From: Streptomyces viridochromogenes
GTDB taxonomy: Bacteria > Actinomycetota > Actinomycetes > Streptomycetales > Streptomycetaceae
DNA: 64,000 nucleotides
Direction: 5' to 3'
Assembly: GCF_001270495.1 (NCBI RefSeq)
Contig: NZ_LGUR01000129.1
Coordinates: forward strand, 1-64,000
In this document: positions 50,501-58,659 of the stretch, in pieces
Position numbering within the stretch: the stretch's first letter is position 1
How the letters are laid out: each line of letters starts with the position of its first letter
Program-made: the position numbers and the translations under genes
Notes under the pieces: generated by a model
What the model was told of the DNA's origin: nothing
Databases searched by the model: none
Seen by the model: only the letters and a program-made list of their open reading frames with translations

Positions 50501-51076
50501 CTACTTGAAGAACGCGATGCCGTCGTCCGGCATGTCGTCGGGCAGGGCCTTGGCCCAGCGCTCGACCTCCTCCGGGGTGACGACCTTCTTCAGGTGGGCC
50601 GACATGTAGGGGCGCAGCTCGACCTCGGGGGTCTGCTTCTCGCCGACCCACATCAGGTCGCTCTTGACGTAGCCGTACAGCCGCTTGCCGCCGGTGTAGG
50701 GGCCGGAGGCGGCCGTGCGCGCCACCGCGTCCGTGACCAGGTCGATCTGGGGCTTCTTGTCGGCGAGCTCGCCGTACCAGATCTCGACGACGCCGTCGTC
50801 GCGGACCATCGTCACCTCGACCTTGCGGTCGGCGTCGATCCGCCAGAAGCCGTGCTCGGACTCCAGCGGCCGCACCTTGTTGCCGTCGTTGTCGAGCACC
50901 CAGGTGTGGGACCGGTACTCCAGGAAGTCCCGGCCGTCGTGCGTGAAGGCGACCTCCTGCCCGAAGTTGCACTTCTCGGAGCTCGGGAAGTCGTGCACGC
51001 CCGCGCCCGCCCAGTTGCCGAGCAGGAAGGCGAGGGGGACGAGGTCCTTGTGGAGGTCGGACGGGATCTCGATCAT
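50501..51076 (-). CDS. Nitrobindin-like (FABP family) heme-binding protein
   Basis: This 191-aa protein has the GxWxGxG signature in FLLGNWAGAGVHDFPS and a ten-strand barrel pattern with FGQEVAFTHDGRDFLEYRSH and GFWRIDADRKVEVTMV. Nitrobindins bind ferric heme through a C-terminal His; YMSAHLKKV offers a candidate. Proposed roles are peroxynitrite isomerisation or nitric oxide chemistry. It lies just upstream of nur on the same strand and is conserved in this position in Streptomyces. Confidence 0.88.
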   Translation of the reverse strand: MIEIPSDLHKDLVPLAFLLGNWAGAGVHDFPSSEKCNFGQEVAFTHDGRDFLEYRSHTWVLDNDGNKVRPLESEHGFWRIDADRKVEVTMVRDDGVVEIWYGELADKKPQIDLVTDAVARTAASGPYTGGKRLYGYVKSDLMWVGEKQTPEVELRPYMSAHLKKVVTPEEVERWAKALPDDMPDDGIAFFK

Positions 51077-51112
51077 GAGCAGCTCAGAAGTCTCGTACGT
51101 CGGTGATGGCGG

Positions 51113-51211
51113 TCAGCGCTGGCCCTGGTACAGCTTCTTCACGGTCAGCCCGGCGAAGGCGAGAACGCCGACGCAGACCAGGACCAGCAGGGCTTCGAAG
51201 AAGATCTCCAC
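51113..51211 (-). CDS. Small membrane protein, 32 aa
   Basis: GTG 51211 follows CGAGGAGCAC. The translated product is MEIFFEALLVLVCVGVLAFA followed by GLTVKKLYQGQR: one membrane helix with a short basic tail. Its length is below usual gene-finding cut-offs. It is 36 bp upstream of the nitrobindin gene on the same strand and seems conserved in Streptomyces. Confidence 0.75.
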   Translation of the reverse strand: MEIFFEALLVLVCVGVLAFAGLTVKKLYQGQR

Positions 51212-51317
51212 GGGGTGCTCCTCGATTGAGCGTGGGGAATGCTTTGCGTACACAGGGCCGGGCCCCAGCTTACGCGGCCGGGGCCCGGCCCTCTGTGTGA
51301 GGTACGCCCTCGCGGGC

Positions 51318-52169
51318 TCAGCCGAGGAGCTGGCTCTGGAGTGTCACGGTCTGCTGGAAGGGGACGGCCCGCGCGCTGCCCTTCCTGGACTGGACGATCA
51401 GGGCGATCACGTCTCCGGCCGACAGGTATGCGTGGCGGACCTGCTCGGCGCCGTACGGCTTGGCCTCGGCGTATGCGACACGGAGCGTCTCCCCGGGCCA
51501 GGGCAGTTCCGAGAAGTCCTCGTCCTGGGCGGATGCCTCGGTGCCGCGGACCCGGTAGGCAGGGCTGCCGTACACGGCGACATCGGCCATCAGCTCGTCA
51601 ACGACCGCCGCGGTGTCGAACTGCAGCAGGTAGATCCGGGTGTGCGTGCCGTCCTGGGTGGTCCAGCCGCGGGCGGCGATGTGCCGCAGGCCGTGGTCGA
51701 CGAGCTCCTGCCGGAACATGTCACGCTCCAGCTTGTCGGCGTACTCCGCGAGGAAGTCCTTCGTCGCCAGCCAGCCGTCGTCGCCGCGCAGCGCCTTGTC
51801 CTCCCCTGCCCCCTTGGGCGCGGGCAGGAGCAGGGCACGCAGGTCGGCGTAGTGGGTGCCGGCCTTGTTCTCCTCGGCGAAGGGCTGCGGGCTGCCGGAG
51901 GGCAGCGGCGGCTTGGTGAGCGTCGGGTACTCCCACCGCCCGTCCGACTCCGTCGCCAGCCCCGGTACGTCGGTCCGCTCCATCCGGGTGATCCCGTACG
52001 CGGTGCCCGCACCGATCGCGGCGAAGGCGACGACGGCGGAGGTCCAGCGCAGCGCTGCGCGCAGGACGCGGCGGTCCTTCCGAGCCGGGGGCTCCGCCTG
52101 GAGTGGTACGGGTGGCGGCGGTACGTCGGTCGGGGGAGCCGGGACGGTGGCGTGCTGCTGCTCGCTCAT
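51318..52169 (-). CDS. Single-pass membrane protein, third of a paralogous trio
   Basis: The protein has 283 aa: a Pro/Gln-rich cytoplasmic N-terminus (VPAPPTDVPPPPVPLQAEPP), one membrane helix (WTSAVVAFAAIGAGTAYGIT) and an extracellular domain with WLATKDFLAEYADKLERDMF, GLRHIAARGWTTQDGTHTRI and EQVRHAYLSAGDVIALIVQS. ATG 52169 overlaps the stop of the upstream gene by 4 bp (ATGA). It resembles its two upstream neighbours in layout and motif order, but no function is known. Confidence 0.8.
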   Translation of the reverse strand: MSEQQHATVPAPPTDVPPPPVPLQAEPPARKDRRVLRAALRWTSAVVAFAAIGAGTAYGITRMERTDVPGLATESDGRWEYPTLTKPPLPSGSPQPFAEENKAGTHYADLRALLLPAPKGAGEDKALRGDDGWLATKDFLAEYADKLERDMFRQELVDHGLRHIAARGWTTQDGTHTRIYLLQFDTAAVVDELMADVAVYGSPAYRVRGTEASAQDEDFSELPWPGETLRVAYAEAKPYGAEQVRHAYLSAGDVIALIVQSRKGSARAVPFQQTVTLQSQLLG

Positions 52170-53056
52170 ATCGCCTTCCCCGGCTCTGCGATGCGGTCGA
52201 GCTGAGTGGCGAGCAGCAACGCGGCCCCCTTGGTGTCCAGTGGCTTGATGCCGTCCGCCGTGGCGGTGACCAGGACGTCTCCGACGTAGGCGGTGCAGTA
52301 CATGCTTTCGAGATCCTCGTCGGTGTCCTTGGGCGGCAGGAAGCACTTGGCGTTCTTGTGTCCCTTGACCTTCGGGCCCTCGCGGAAGATGTCCAGGGCG
52401 TCGAGGAACTCGCTCTCGAACCTCGACGTGTTCCGGACGGCCGCCGTGCTCTCCAACCGGCTCAGCACGATGCTCACGGTGTAGGTGTCCTTGGCCTCGT
52501 CCTCGTAGTAGCTGGTGCCCTCCGTGTTGTAGTAGCTGCGCATCGCCATGCCCTTGATGGGCCTTTTGTCCATCCGCTTCTCCAGCTGCCGGCGCTGGGA
52601 ACGGGGCAGGTCGCGCAGAGACTCCTTGCGCAGGGCCGTGGCCTGGGCACCGCTGAGCTGCGCGTCCGAGCCGAACTCACCGAGGTCCGGGCCCCGCACC
52701 CAGCCGTCGGTGCCGTACGGCACGAGCATCCCGGCGAGCCCGGAAGCGGACGGCGCCTTCTTGTCGTCGGTCCTGTCCGCCGCAGGGAACTTCCACACGG
52801 GTGCGCCCGCGTCCCGGTCGGCGTCCCGCACGGTGACGACGGTGTGGCTGACGCCGGCGACGACCGCCCCGGCCAGGAGCAGGGAACCGGCGATCGTGGC
52901 GATGCGGCCCCGACGGAGGGGCTTCCCGGTGGGCGGAGCGGCGGGCGGCTCCATCAGGGCAACCGTGTCGGGAGCGGGCGGAGCGGCTTGCGGTGTGGTC
53001 TGCGTGGGGTCGGCGAGCGGTGCTGTCGGCCCCGTCGCGTTCTGGTTCTCGCTCAC
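52166..53056 (-). CDS. Single-pass membrane protein, second of a paralogous trio
   Basis: This 296-aa protein has a Pro/Ala-rich cytosolic tail, a basic stop (RRGR) and membrane helix (IATIAGSLLLAGAVVAGVSH), then an outer domain with KRMDKRPIKGMAMRSYYNTE, YTVSIVLSRLESTAAVRNTS and VGDVLVTATADGIKPLDTKG. It overlaps the genes on both sides by 4 bp, so all three are translated together. It may form a heteromeric surface complex. Confidence 0.8.
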   Translation of the reverse strand: MSENQNATGPTAPLADPTQTTPQAAPPAPDTVALMEPPAAPPTGKPLRRGRIATIAGSLLLAGAVVAGVSHTVVTVRDADRDAGAPVWKFPAADRTDDKKAPSASGLAGMLVPYGTDGWVRGPDLGEFGSDAQLSGAQATALRKESLRDLPRSQRRQLEKRMDKRPIKGMAMRSYYNTEGTSYYEDEAKDTYTVSIVLSRLESTAAVRNTSRFESEFLDALDIFREGPKVKGHKNAKCFLPPKDTDEDLESMYCTAYVGDVLVTATADGIKPLDTKGAALLLATQLDRIAEPGKAI

Positions 53057-53877
53057 AGGCGCCCCATCTGCCGCTGGGCCAGGTCCATGATCTTCTTCTT
53101 GCTGATCGGCTTGTCGGCGTAGACCCAGATCTGCATGGCGATGTCGCCGCGCCAGGCATGTGCCTCCGCGCTGTACAGCGGGAGGTAGCCGGCCTCGGTC
53201 TCGGGCTTGTTGTGGACGTACGCCATACCCTCCCCGGTGTCAGGGATGGGCCAGCTGTCGGTGGAGTCCTCGTCCTCCGCCCAGTACTGGTCGTTGTCGG
53301 TGGTTCCCGGGGCCGAGACCCGCTCTACCTGCCGGAACTGGACCAGCCGGATCTCCACGGTGTACGAGCTGCCGACCTGCCAGCCCGTGACGGCCGCCCG
53401 GCGGAACTCGTCGCTGACGAGCTCCTCGAACATCATGTCCGGCTTGTCGTAGTTACTGGCGAACGAGGCCATGTCCTGCCAGCCGTCAGTGACCGTCAGC
53501 CACTCGGTGTCCTTCGCCCCGGCCGGCTTCTTCAGCAGCAGCTTGCGCAGGTCGCCGTCGGTCTTCACCCGGCGGTCCTGGGCAGCCGACAGCGGCTCGG
53601 GCGCCTCTCCCTCAGCCTGCTTCAGGGTCGGCTGGGAGAGCGAGGGCAGCCTGGTGGGCTCGCGCTCGGCCTGTACGAGGTAACCAGCACAGGTCCCGGC
53701 GACGAGCCCGAGCACGACGGCTCCGGCGATCAGGAGGGCCGTACGCCCACGACGCCGAGGCCGGGGCGAAGCGATCGGCTCGGCCGGTCCGGGCACCTCC
53801 GCAGGCACGGGCGCAGCCGAGGGAACCGGTATGACCGGCGCGTCAGCCGCTTCTCCTGTTTCTTCTGATACATCCAA
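53053..53877 (-). CDS. Single-pass membrane protein, first of a paralogous trio
   Basis: This protein of about 274 aa begins best at TTG 53877, preceded by a GGGGGG site; GTG starts further upstream are also open. The N-terminus is acidic and Pro-rich (DVSEETGEAADAPVIPVPS), followed by a membrane helix (ALLIAGAVVLGLVAGTCAGYL) and an outer domain with FRRAAVTGWQVGSSYTVEIR and AHAWRGDIAMQIWVYADKPI. It heads the three-gene operon. No enzymatic motif is visible. Confidence 0.78.
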   Translation of the reverse strand: MDVSEETGEAADAPVIPVPSAAPVPAEVPGPAEPIASPRPRRRGRTALLIAGAVVLGLVAGTCAGYLVQAEREPTRLPSLSQPTLKQAEGEAPEPLSAAQDRRVKTDGDLRKLLLKKPAGAKDTEWLTVTDGWQDMASFASNYDKPDMMFEELVSDEFRRAAVTGWQVGSSYTVEIRLVQFRQVERVSAPGTTDNDQYWAEDEDSTDSWPIPDTGEGMAYVHNKPETEAGYLPLYSAEAHAWRGDIAMQIWVYADKPISKKKIMDLAQRQMGRL

Positions 53878-53979
53878 GACGTCCCCCCACGGAACGTGAA
53901 GTGCGCATTCCGTATGCGCGCGCACAGGAGACCCATGGCCAACGCCGCAGGTTGTAAGGGAGTTGATTACGATTCGGCC

Positions 53980-54342
53980 ATGGCGAAGAAGCTGGTGATC
54001 AAGGTGACGGCGGGGGCCGATGCCCCCGAACGCTGCTCACAGGCGTTCACGGTCGCGGCGGTGGCCGTGGCCAGCGGCGTCGACGTCTCGGTGTGGCTGA
54101 CCGGTGAGTCCGCGTGGTTCGCCCTGCCGGGCCGTGCCGCCGAGTTCGAACTCCCCCACGCGGCCCCGCTCCCCGACCTGATCGACTCCATCCTCGCGAC
54201 CGGCCGTCTCACCCTGTGCACCCAGTGCGCGGCCCGCCGGGACATCACGGAGAAGGACGTCATCGAGGGCGTACGGATCGCGGGCGCCCAGGTCTTCGTG
54301 CAGGAGGCACTCGGCGACGAGACGCAGGCGCTCGTCTACTGA
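53980..54342 (+). CDS. DsrE family protein
   Basis: This 120-aa protein, MAKKLVIKVTAGADAPERCS followed by AFTVAAVAVASGVDVSVWLT, has the DsrE/DsrF sulfur-relay fold. The pair C-x-x-C in LCTQCAARRDI may bind a persulfide or metal. ATG 53980 matches the family start; ATG 53935, 45 bp upstream in frame, has the better ribosome site (aggagaccc), so a 135-aa form is possible. It lies near the sulfurtransferase locus, which fits sulfur handling. Confidence 0.87.
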   Translation: MAKKLVIKVTAGADAPERCSQAFTVAAVAVASGVDVSVWLTGESAWFALPGRAAEFELPHAAPLPDLIDSILATGRLTLCTQCAARRDITEKDVIEGVRIAGAQVFVQEALGDETQALVY

Positions 54343-54369
54343 GACAGCCGGGGCGCACAGGACCCGCAC

Positions 54370-54630
54370 CTATCGCGGCCGCTTCTTGCCGTCCAGCTCG
54401 TCCCACCACTCGTCGGACTTCGGGTCGCCGGAGGGGTCGTCCCACCAGCGGTCCTCCGGCCCCCGCCGGTTGGCGACCATCGCGGCCAGCGGCGGGATGA
54501 CCATGGCCACCACGCACATGCCCACGGCCACCGGCACCGACCACAGGCGCACGACGCCCCAGGCCAGGACGAAGAGCGTGATGCACGTCCCCATCATGGC
54601 GAAGTAGACGTGACGTCGCCGTGCGTACAT
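54370..54630 (-). CDS. DUF3099 family membrane protein
   Basis: This 86-aa protein opens MYARRRHVYFAMMGTCITLF and has two membrane helices (FAMMGTCITLFVLAWGVVRL and VPVAVGMCVVAMVIPPLAA), then an acidic Trp-rich tail (DRWWDDPSGDPKSDEWWDEL). These features are diagnostic of DUF3099, an actinobacterial family with no known role. It is convergent with the DsrE gene. Start ATG 54630. Confidence 0.9.
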   Translation of the reverse strand: MYARRRHVYFAMMGTCITLFVLAWGVVRLWSVPVAVGMCVVAMVIPPLAAMVANRRGPEDRWWDDPSGDPKSDEWWDELDGKKRPR

Positions 54631-54655
54631 GACTCCAGGGTAGGTCCGCACACGC

Positions 54656-54702
54656 CGAAGGGCCGTACCCCAGGCGTCCAACCCACGGGGTACGGCCCTT
54701 CG
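54656..54702 (-). terminator. Strong terminator after DUF1416 gene
   Basis: A perfect 16-bp stem (CGAAGGGCCGTACCCC with its complement) and a 15-base loop lie 18 bp beyond the DUF1416 stop. It may also end read-through from the other strand. Confidence 0.85.
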
Positions 54703-54719
54703 ACCGATCAGGGTGTTCC

Positions 54720-55007
54720 TCAGACCGCGATCGCGACCTCCGCCAGGCCGCCCTGCTGGGCGACGACCGTGCGGTCGGCGGTGGCGCCGGGGACCAGGGC
54801 CCGCACGGTCCAGGTGCCCTCGGCCGCGTAGAAGCGGAACTGGCCCGTGGCGGAGGTGGGGACCTCCGCGGTGAACTCGCCGGTCGAGTCCAGCAGTCGG
54901 ACGTAACCGACGACGGGCTCGCCGTCCTTCGTCACCTGGCCCTGGATCGTGGTCTCACCGGGCTTGATCGTCGAGGCGTCCGGGCCGCCGGCCTTCGCTC
55001 CACACAT
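54720..55007 (-). CDS. DUF1416 (SseC-like) protein
   Basis: This 95-aa protein, MCGAKAGGPDASTIKPGETT, then a transthyretin-like beta sandwich (IQGQVTKDGEPVVGYVRLLD, SATGQFRFYAAEGTWTVRAL). The Cys at residue 2 may take part in sulfur transfer. In mycobacteria the homologue sseC follows the cysA sulfurtransferase gene, as here. Start ATG 55007 follows GGAGAAAGAC; ATG 55019 is also in frame. The spacer to the upstream gene contains a CTGCTCTTG tandem stretch (55076-55108). Confidence 0.92.
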   Translation of the reverse strand: MCGAKAGGPDASTIKPGETTIQGQVTKDGEPVVGYVRLLDSTGEFTAEVPTSATGQFRFYAAEGTWTVRALVPGATADRTVVAQQGGLAEVAIAV

Positions 55008-55110
55008 GTCTTTCTCCATAAGGGGTCTGACCGGAAGGAAGGCCGGTCGGTCGGGTTGCTGCGGGTCTGTTCGCTTACTGCTGCTCTTGCTGCTGCTCTT
55101 GCTGCTGGTC

Positions 55111-55950
55111 CTACTTGTTGGCGCCGAGCTCGATCGGAACGCCGACGAGCGAGCCGTACTCGGTCCAGGAGCCGTCGTAGTTCTTGACGTTCTCCACACC
55201 GAGCAGCTCGTGCAGGACGAACCAGGTCAGCGCGGAGCGCTCACCGATACGGCAGTAGGCGATGGTGTCCTTCGCCAGGTCGACCTGCTCCTCGGCGTAG
55301 AGCTCCTTGAGCTCCTCGTCCGACTTGAAGGTGCCGTCGTCGTTGGCGTTCTTCGACCACGGGATGTTGCGCGCCGACGGGACGTGACCCGGACGCTGCG
55401 ACTGCTCCTGCGGCAGGTGGGCCGGGGCGAGCAGCTTGCCGGAGAACTCGTCGGGCGAGCGCACGTCGACCAGGTTCTGCGAGCCGATCGCGGCGACGAC
55501 GTCGTCACGGAAGGCGCGGATCGACTTGTCCTGCGGCTTGGCCTTGTAGGTGGTCTCGGTGCGCTCGGGGACCTCCTCGACCAGCTCGCGGGCGTCAAGC
55601 TCCCACTTCTTGCGGCCACCGTCGAGGAGCTTGACGTTCTCGTGGCCGTAGAGCTTGAAGTACCAGTAGGCGTACGACGCGAACCAGTTGTTGTTGCCGC
55701 CGTAGAGGATCACCAGCGTGTCGTTGGCGATGCCCTTGGCCGACAGGAGCTTCTCGAAGCCCTCCTGGTCGACGAAGTCGCGGCGGACCGGGTCCTGCAG
55801 GTCCTTGGTCCAGTCGATGCGAATCGCGTTCCTGATGTGGTTCTTCTCGTAGGCGGACGTGTCTTCGTCCACCTCCACGATCGCGATACCGGGGTTGTCC
55901 AGGTTCTCCTGGACCCAGTCGGCGTCGACGAGGACGTCGCTGCGGCTCAT
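55111..55950 (-). CDS. Thiosulfate sulfurtransferase (rhodanese, CysA/SseA type)
   Basis: This 279-aa protein has two rhodanese domains: an inactive N-terminal one (about 5-125) and an active C-terminal one (about 145-275) with C233 in AYCRIGERSALTWFVLHELL as the persulfide-carrying residue. It moves sulfane sulfur from thiosulfate or 3-mercaptopyruvate to an acceptor. The ATG at 55950 follows GGAGGAGAAAG. It is co-directional with DUF1416 and lies behind a short Cys-containing leader peptide, which suggests regulation by sulfur supply. Confidence 0.94.
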   Translation of the reverse strand: MSRSDVLVDADWVQENLDNPGIAIVEVDEDTSAYEKNHIRNAIRIDWTKDLQDPVRRDFVDQEGFEKLLSAKGIANDTLVILYGGNNNWFASYAYWYFKLYGHENVKLLDGGRKKWELDARELVEEVPERTETTYKAKPQDKSIRAFRDDVVAAIGSQNLVDVRSPDEFSGKLLAPAHLPQEQSQRPGHVPSARNIPWSKNANDDGTFKSDEELKELYAEEQVDLAKDTIAYCRIGERSALTWFVLHELLGVENVKNYDGSWTEYGSLVGVPIELGANK

Positions 55951-56055
55951 GCTCTTTCTCCTCCGGGGCAGTTGCGGCGGGGCGTGCGAGTGTGCGGGGT
56001 GCGCGTTCAAGGCCGAGACGACGCACCTGTGCCCTGGTCAGGGCAGCGGGGAAAC

Positions 56056-56075
56056 GCGGAAGTCGGGGCTTCCGC
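56056..56075 (-). terminator. Attenuator-like hairpin after leader peptide
   Basis: GCGGAAG-ccccga-CTTCCGC on the minus strand starts one base after the leader peptide stop and is followed by gtttcc. Ribosome position at the leader's end could decide whether it forms. Confidence 0.5.
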
Positions 56076-56156
56076 TCAGAAGGGGCGACAGAGCATGGCG
56101 GCAACGCGGCAGAGGTCTACTGCCCGCCGCTTCGTGAGATCCGCCTGTCGCTTCAT
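56076..56156 (-). CDS. Putative sulfur-metabolism leader peptide, 26 aa
   Basis: Reads MKRQADLTKRRAVDLCRVAA followed by MLCRPF-stop, with Cys codons at positions 16 and 23. Very similar short peptides precede sulfur-metabolism genes in Streptomyces and are annotated as putative leader peptides; in mycobacteria Cys-rich leaders attenuate related genes. It lies 126 bp before the sulfurtransferase start. An in-frame ATG 24 bp upstream (56180) is an alternative start. Confidence 0.75.
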   Translation of the reverse strand: MKRQADLTKRRAVDLCRVAAMLCRPF

Positions 56157-56321
56157 GGGCTCGATCGTAGGGACGGACATGCGGGCATGTCACCGGTGTG
56201 TCGCATGGTGAGACGAGACTGTCCGGGATGTGAGAACGAGAGGCCGCCGAGGCCGGTACCGCACGGCTTCCGGGCGGGTGTATCGGCGGTCACACCTACG
56301 GTGCGGACGACGCCGTCTCGC

Positions 56322-56346
56322 CTGTTGGACGCAGGGCGTCCAACAG
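56322..56346 (-). terminator. Terminator after DUF2993 gene
   Basis: Perfect 11-bp stem CTGTTGGACGC / GCGTCCAACAG with a 3-base loop, 13 bp past the DUF2993 stop. The gap up to the leader peptide holds nothing else. Confidence 0.75.
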
Positions 56347-56359
56347 GGCCGTAGCCGTA

Positions 56360-57097
56360 CTACCCCGCGAGGCGGACGTTGGAACCCTTCACCGTGATCT
56401 CGACGCCGTTCTTCGCCGCCTGGACCTTGTCGAGCTGGATGCCGCCGGGGAGACCGTCGATCTTCTGCTCGAAGTCGGTGATCGCACGGGCCCGGTTCTC
56501 GGCGATGTCGGCGCCGCCGAAGTTGGGCAGGTTGTCGGCGTGCACCTTCACGGTGTCGCCCTCGGTGGTGACCGAGCTGAGGACGTAGACCGGGTTCGGC
56601 AGCTTGGTGCCGAGGACGGTGGCCTCGACGGCGACCTTGATCTTGCCGTTGCCGCCGTCCGACAGGCCGATGACGCTGGCGGTGACGCCGGGGGCGACCT
56701 CGGTGGGCTCGGACTTGGCGGTCTTCAGCAGCTCGGCGTAGGTGATGGACGCGGTGCCGGTGGCGGTGGCCGCGGTGGCGGAGCTGTAGTCGCCGGAGAA
56801 CTCGACGCCCTTCATGCTGGCGGTGAGGTCGTCGATCCGGATCGTCTTGCCGTCGGTGCCGGTGTCGGCCTCGTAGTCCTTGATGCCGACCTCGACGTCG
56901 TCCAGCGAACCGCCGGCGACCTGCGTCAGGAACGGGAAGCCCTTGATGGACACGTCCGGGGCGGCGGCGAGGTTCTCGGAGGTCTGCAGCTTGCCGGCCG
57001 CCTCGTCCTCGGCGAACCCCACGGCGAGCCGGTCGGCCAGTACGAAGAGGCCGCCCAGGATCACGACGGTTATCAGCAGTATCCGAAGGGCTCGCAT
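56360..57097 (-). CDS. DUF2993 (LmeA-like) phospholipid-binding protein
   Basis: This 245-aa protein has an N-terminal signal anchor (LRILLITVVILGGLFVLADR) and a long beta-rich lipid-binding domain. VSIKGFPFLTQVAGGSLDDV is the family hallmark; further motifs are LPNFGGADIAENRARAITDF and ITVKGSNVRLAG at the end. In mycobacteria LmeA binds phosphatidylinositides and supports lipomannan synthesis; the Streptomyces role is open. ATG 57097 follows GGTGGGGGAAC. Confidence 0.9.
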   Translation of the reverse strand: MRALRILLITVVILGGLFVLADRLAVGFAEDEAAGKLQTSENLAAAPDVSIKGFPFLTQVAGGSLDDVEVGIKDYEADTGTDGKTIRIDDLTASMKGVEFSGDYSSATAATATGTASITYAELLKTAKSEPTEVAPGVTASVIGLSDGGNGKIKVAVEATVLGTKLPNPVYVLSSVTTEGDTVKVHADNLPNFGGADIAENRARAITDFEQKIDGLPGGIQLDKVQAAKNGVEITVKGSNVRLAG

Positions 57098-57202
57098 GTC
57101 GTGGTGTTCCCCCACCTCAGAGTCGTCAACGACGACGAGCGTAACTCTGCGGAGAGCTTGACCCGGCGAATTGTCGATCACCTGTGACAGCGGGGCATTT
57201 CT

Positions 57203-57427
57203 TCGCCCCCGCCGCCCCTACCCGTCCCGTCCTCCTGGGGCTCCGCCCCAGACCCGCCCCTCAAACGCCGGAGGGGCTGAATTGTCCGGGGGCGCAGCCC
57301 ACCAGAAGGGGCGCGGGGAACGGCGCGACCAGCCCCCACCGGCCTGCACCCGCCCGCACCCGAAGAACACCCGGGGTCGAAGGGGCGGAGCCCCTGGGGA
57401 TGGGACGGGTAGGGGCGGCGGGGGCGA
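57203..57427. repeat. Intergenic repeat flanked by perfect 26-bp inverted arms
   Basis: Arms 57203-57228 and 57402-57427 are exact inverted copies (cgccgcccctacccgtccc core). Between them lies ggggcgcggggaacggcgcg, with adjoining accagcccccaccggcctgc, a variant of a common Streptomyces intergenic repeat, and an inner pair of ggggctccgcccc copies. This fills the 342-bp gap between DUF2993 and the next gene. It could be a REP-like or MITE-like unit. Confidence 0.7.
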
Positions 57428-57439
57428 GGAAAGCCGGGC

Positions 57440-58657
57440 TCAGGCGAAGGCCCGTCCCAGCAGGTACACCGCCGGTGCCGCAGCCGCCAACGGCAGCGCG
57501 ACGCCCGCCGTGAAGTGCACGAACCGCGACGGATAGTCGTAGCTCGCCACCCGGTGCCCGATCAGCGCACCCGCCGCGACCCCCGCCCCGAGCAGCGCCC
57601 CACCGGACCCCACCCCGGTCAGGGCACCGACCACACCCCCCGCACCCGCAGCCGCGAGCAACGCGACCACCACGGAGACCGGCGTCGGCAACGGCAGCGC
57701 ACGGACCAGCACCGCGACGGCGACCGCCACCGCGCCCACACTCACCGCGTCCGCCTCGGCCGCGAGATACCCGCCCGCGATGATCGACAGCGCCGCCGAG
57801 GCCACCGTCGCCATCAACCCGTACATCCGCTCGTCCGGATCGGCGTGCGAGCGGAGCTGCAGAACCAGGGTCAGCAGCACCCAGACCCCCAGCGTGCCGA
57901 GGATCGCCGCCGGGGCACGGCCGGACGCCAGCAGCGCCACGTCCGCCGTCAGCGCCCCCGCGAAGGCCAGCGCGATGCCCTGCCGGGCGGGCCACATGCC
58001 GTTCAGCCGGAACCAGCCCGCCGCCGTCACCGCCTGGAGGGCGACCAGGGGGACGAGAAGGGCGTACGACCCGATCGCCGCCGCGCCCGAGAGCAACAGC
58101 CCCAGCAGCGCCGTCAGCCCGGCCGGCTGGATCCCCGGCTCGATGATCGGGGAACGGCCCTCGAGCCGGGCCCGCTGGGCGTCCGTGATGCGGGCGTTGC
58201 CGGCCACGGTCGCGGGACCGTACCCGGGGTCTTCACCCGACTCCGCTTCCCTTTCCGGCTCGGACCGAGGCCGGGGCGCCTGCGCCTGTGCGTGGGCCGA
58301 CCGGGCCTGCGCGTGTGCTTGGGCCTGCGCCTGTGCTTGGGCCTGCGCCTGTGCTTGGGCCTGCGGCCCGCCGTACCCCGCGTACGCGCCCACGCCGGGT
58401 GTACCCGCACCCTGCGACGGCAGATAGGACGTCTCCGCCGCCGAGCCGGGAGCCACCGGCGGCTGCACGTGCGTCTCCCAGGTCTGCCCCTGCCACTGCT
58501 GCGTGTACTGCTGGGCGGCGGCCTGCTGCTCGTCGTAAGCCTGCTGCCCGGGCCACGCCTGCGGGGCCTGCTGGTGAGCAGGGTGTTGGGCGGGGTGTTG
58601 CGCGGGCTGCTGATACGGGTCGTACCCGTCGTACCCCTGATACGGCTGGTCGGTCAT
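57440..58657 (-). CDS. Integral membrane protein with QA-repeat N-terminus
   Basis: This 405-aa protein has a disordered Gln/Pro/Tyr-rich cytosolic part (about 1-165) including an Ala-Gln dipeptide run (QAQAQAQAQAQAQAQA) encoded by an 18-bp DNA repeat, then about nine helices (LTALLGLLLSGAAAIGSYAL, ILGTLGVWVLLTLVLQL and others). It resembles unnamed Streptomyces membrane proteins. ATG 58657 follows AGGAGGGTGACG and lies 2 bp after the MoaD-like stop, so the genes are co-translated. Confidence 0.8.
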   Translation of the reverse strand: MTDQPYQGYDGYDPYQQPAQHPAQHPAHQQAPQAWPGQQAYDEQQAAAQQYTQQWQGQTWETHVQPPVAPGSAAETSYLPSQGAGTPGVGAYAGYGGPQAQAQAQAQAQAQAQAHAQARSAHAQAQAPRPRSEPEREAESGEDPGYGPATVAGNARITDAQRARLEGRSPIIEPGIQPAGLTALLGLLLSGAAAIGSYALLVPLVALQAVTAAGWFRLNGMWPARQGIALAFAGALTADVALLASGRAPAAILGTLGVWVLLTLVLQLRSHADPDERMYGLMATVASAALSIIAGGYLAAEADAVSVGAVAVAVAVLVRALPLPTPVSVVVALLAAAGAGGVVGALTGVGSGGALLGAGVAAGALIGHRVASYDYPSRFVHFTAGVALPLAAAAPAVYLLGRAFA

Positions 58658-58659
58658 CG

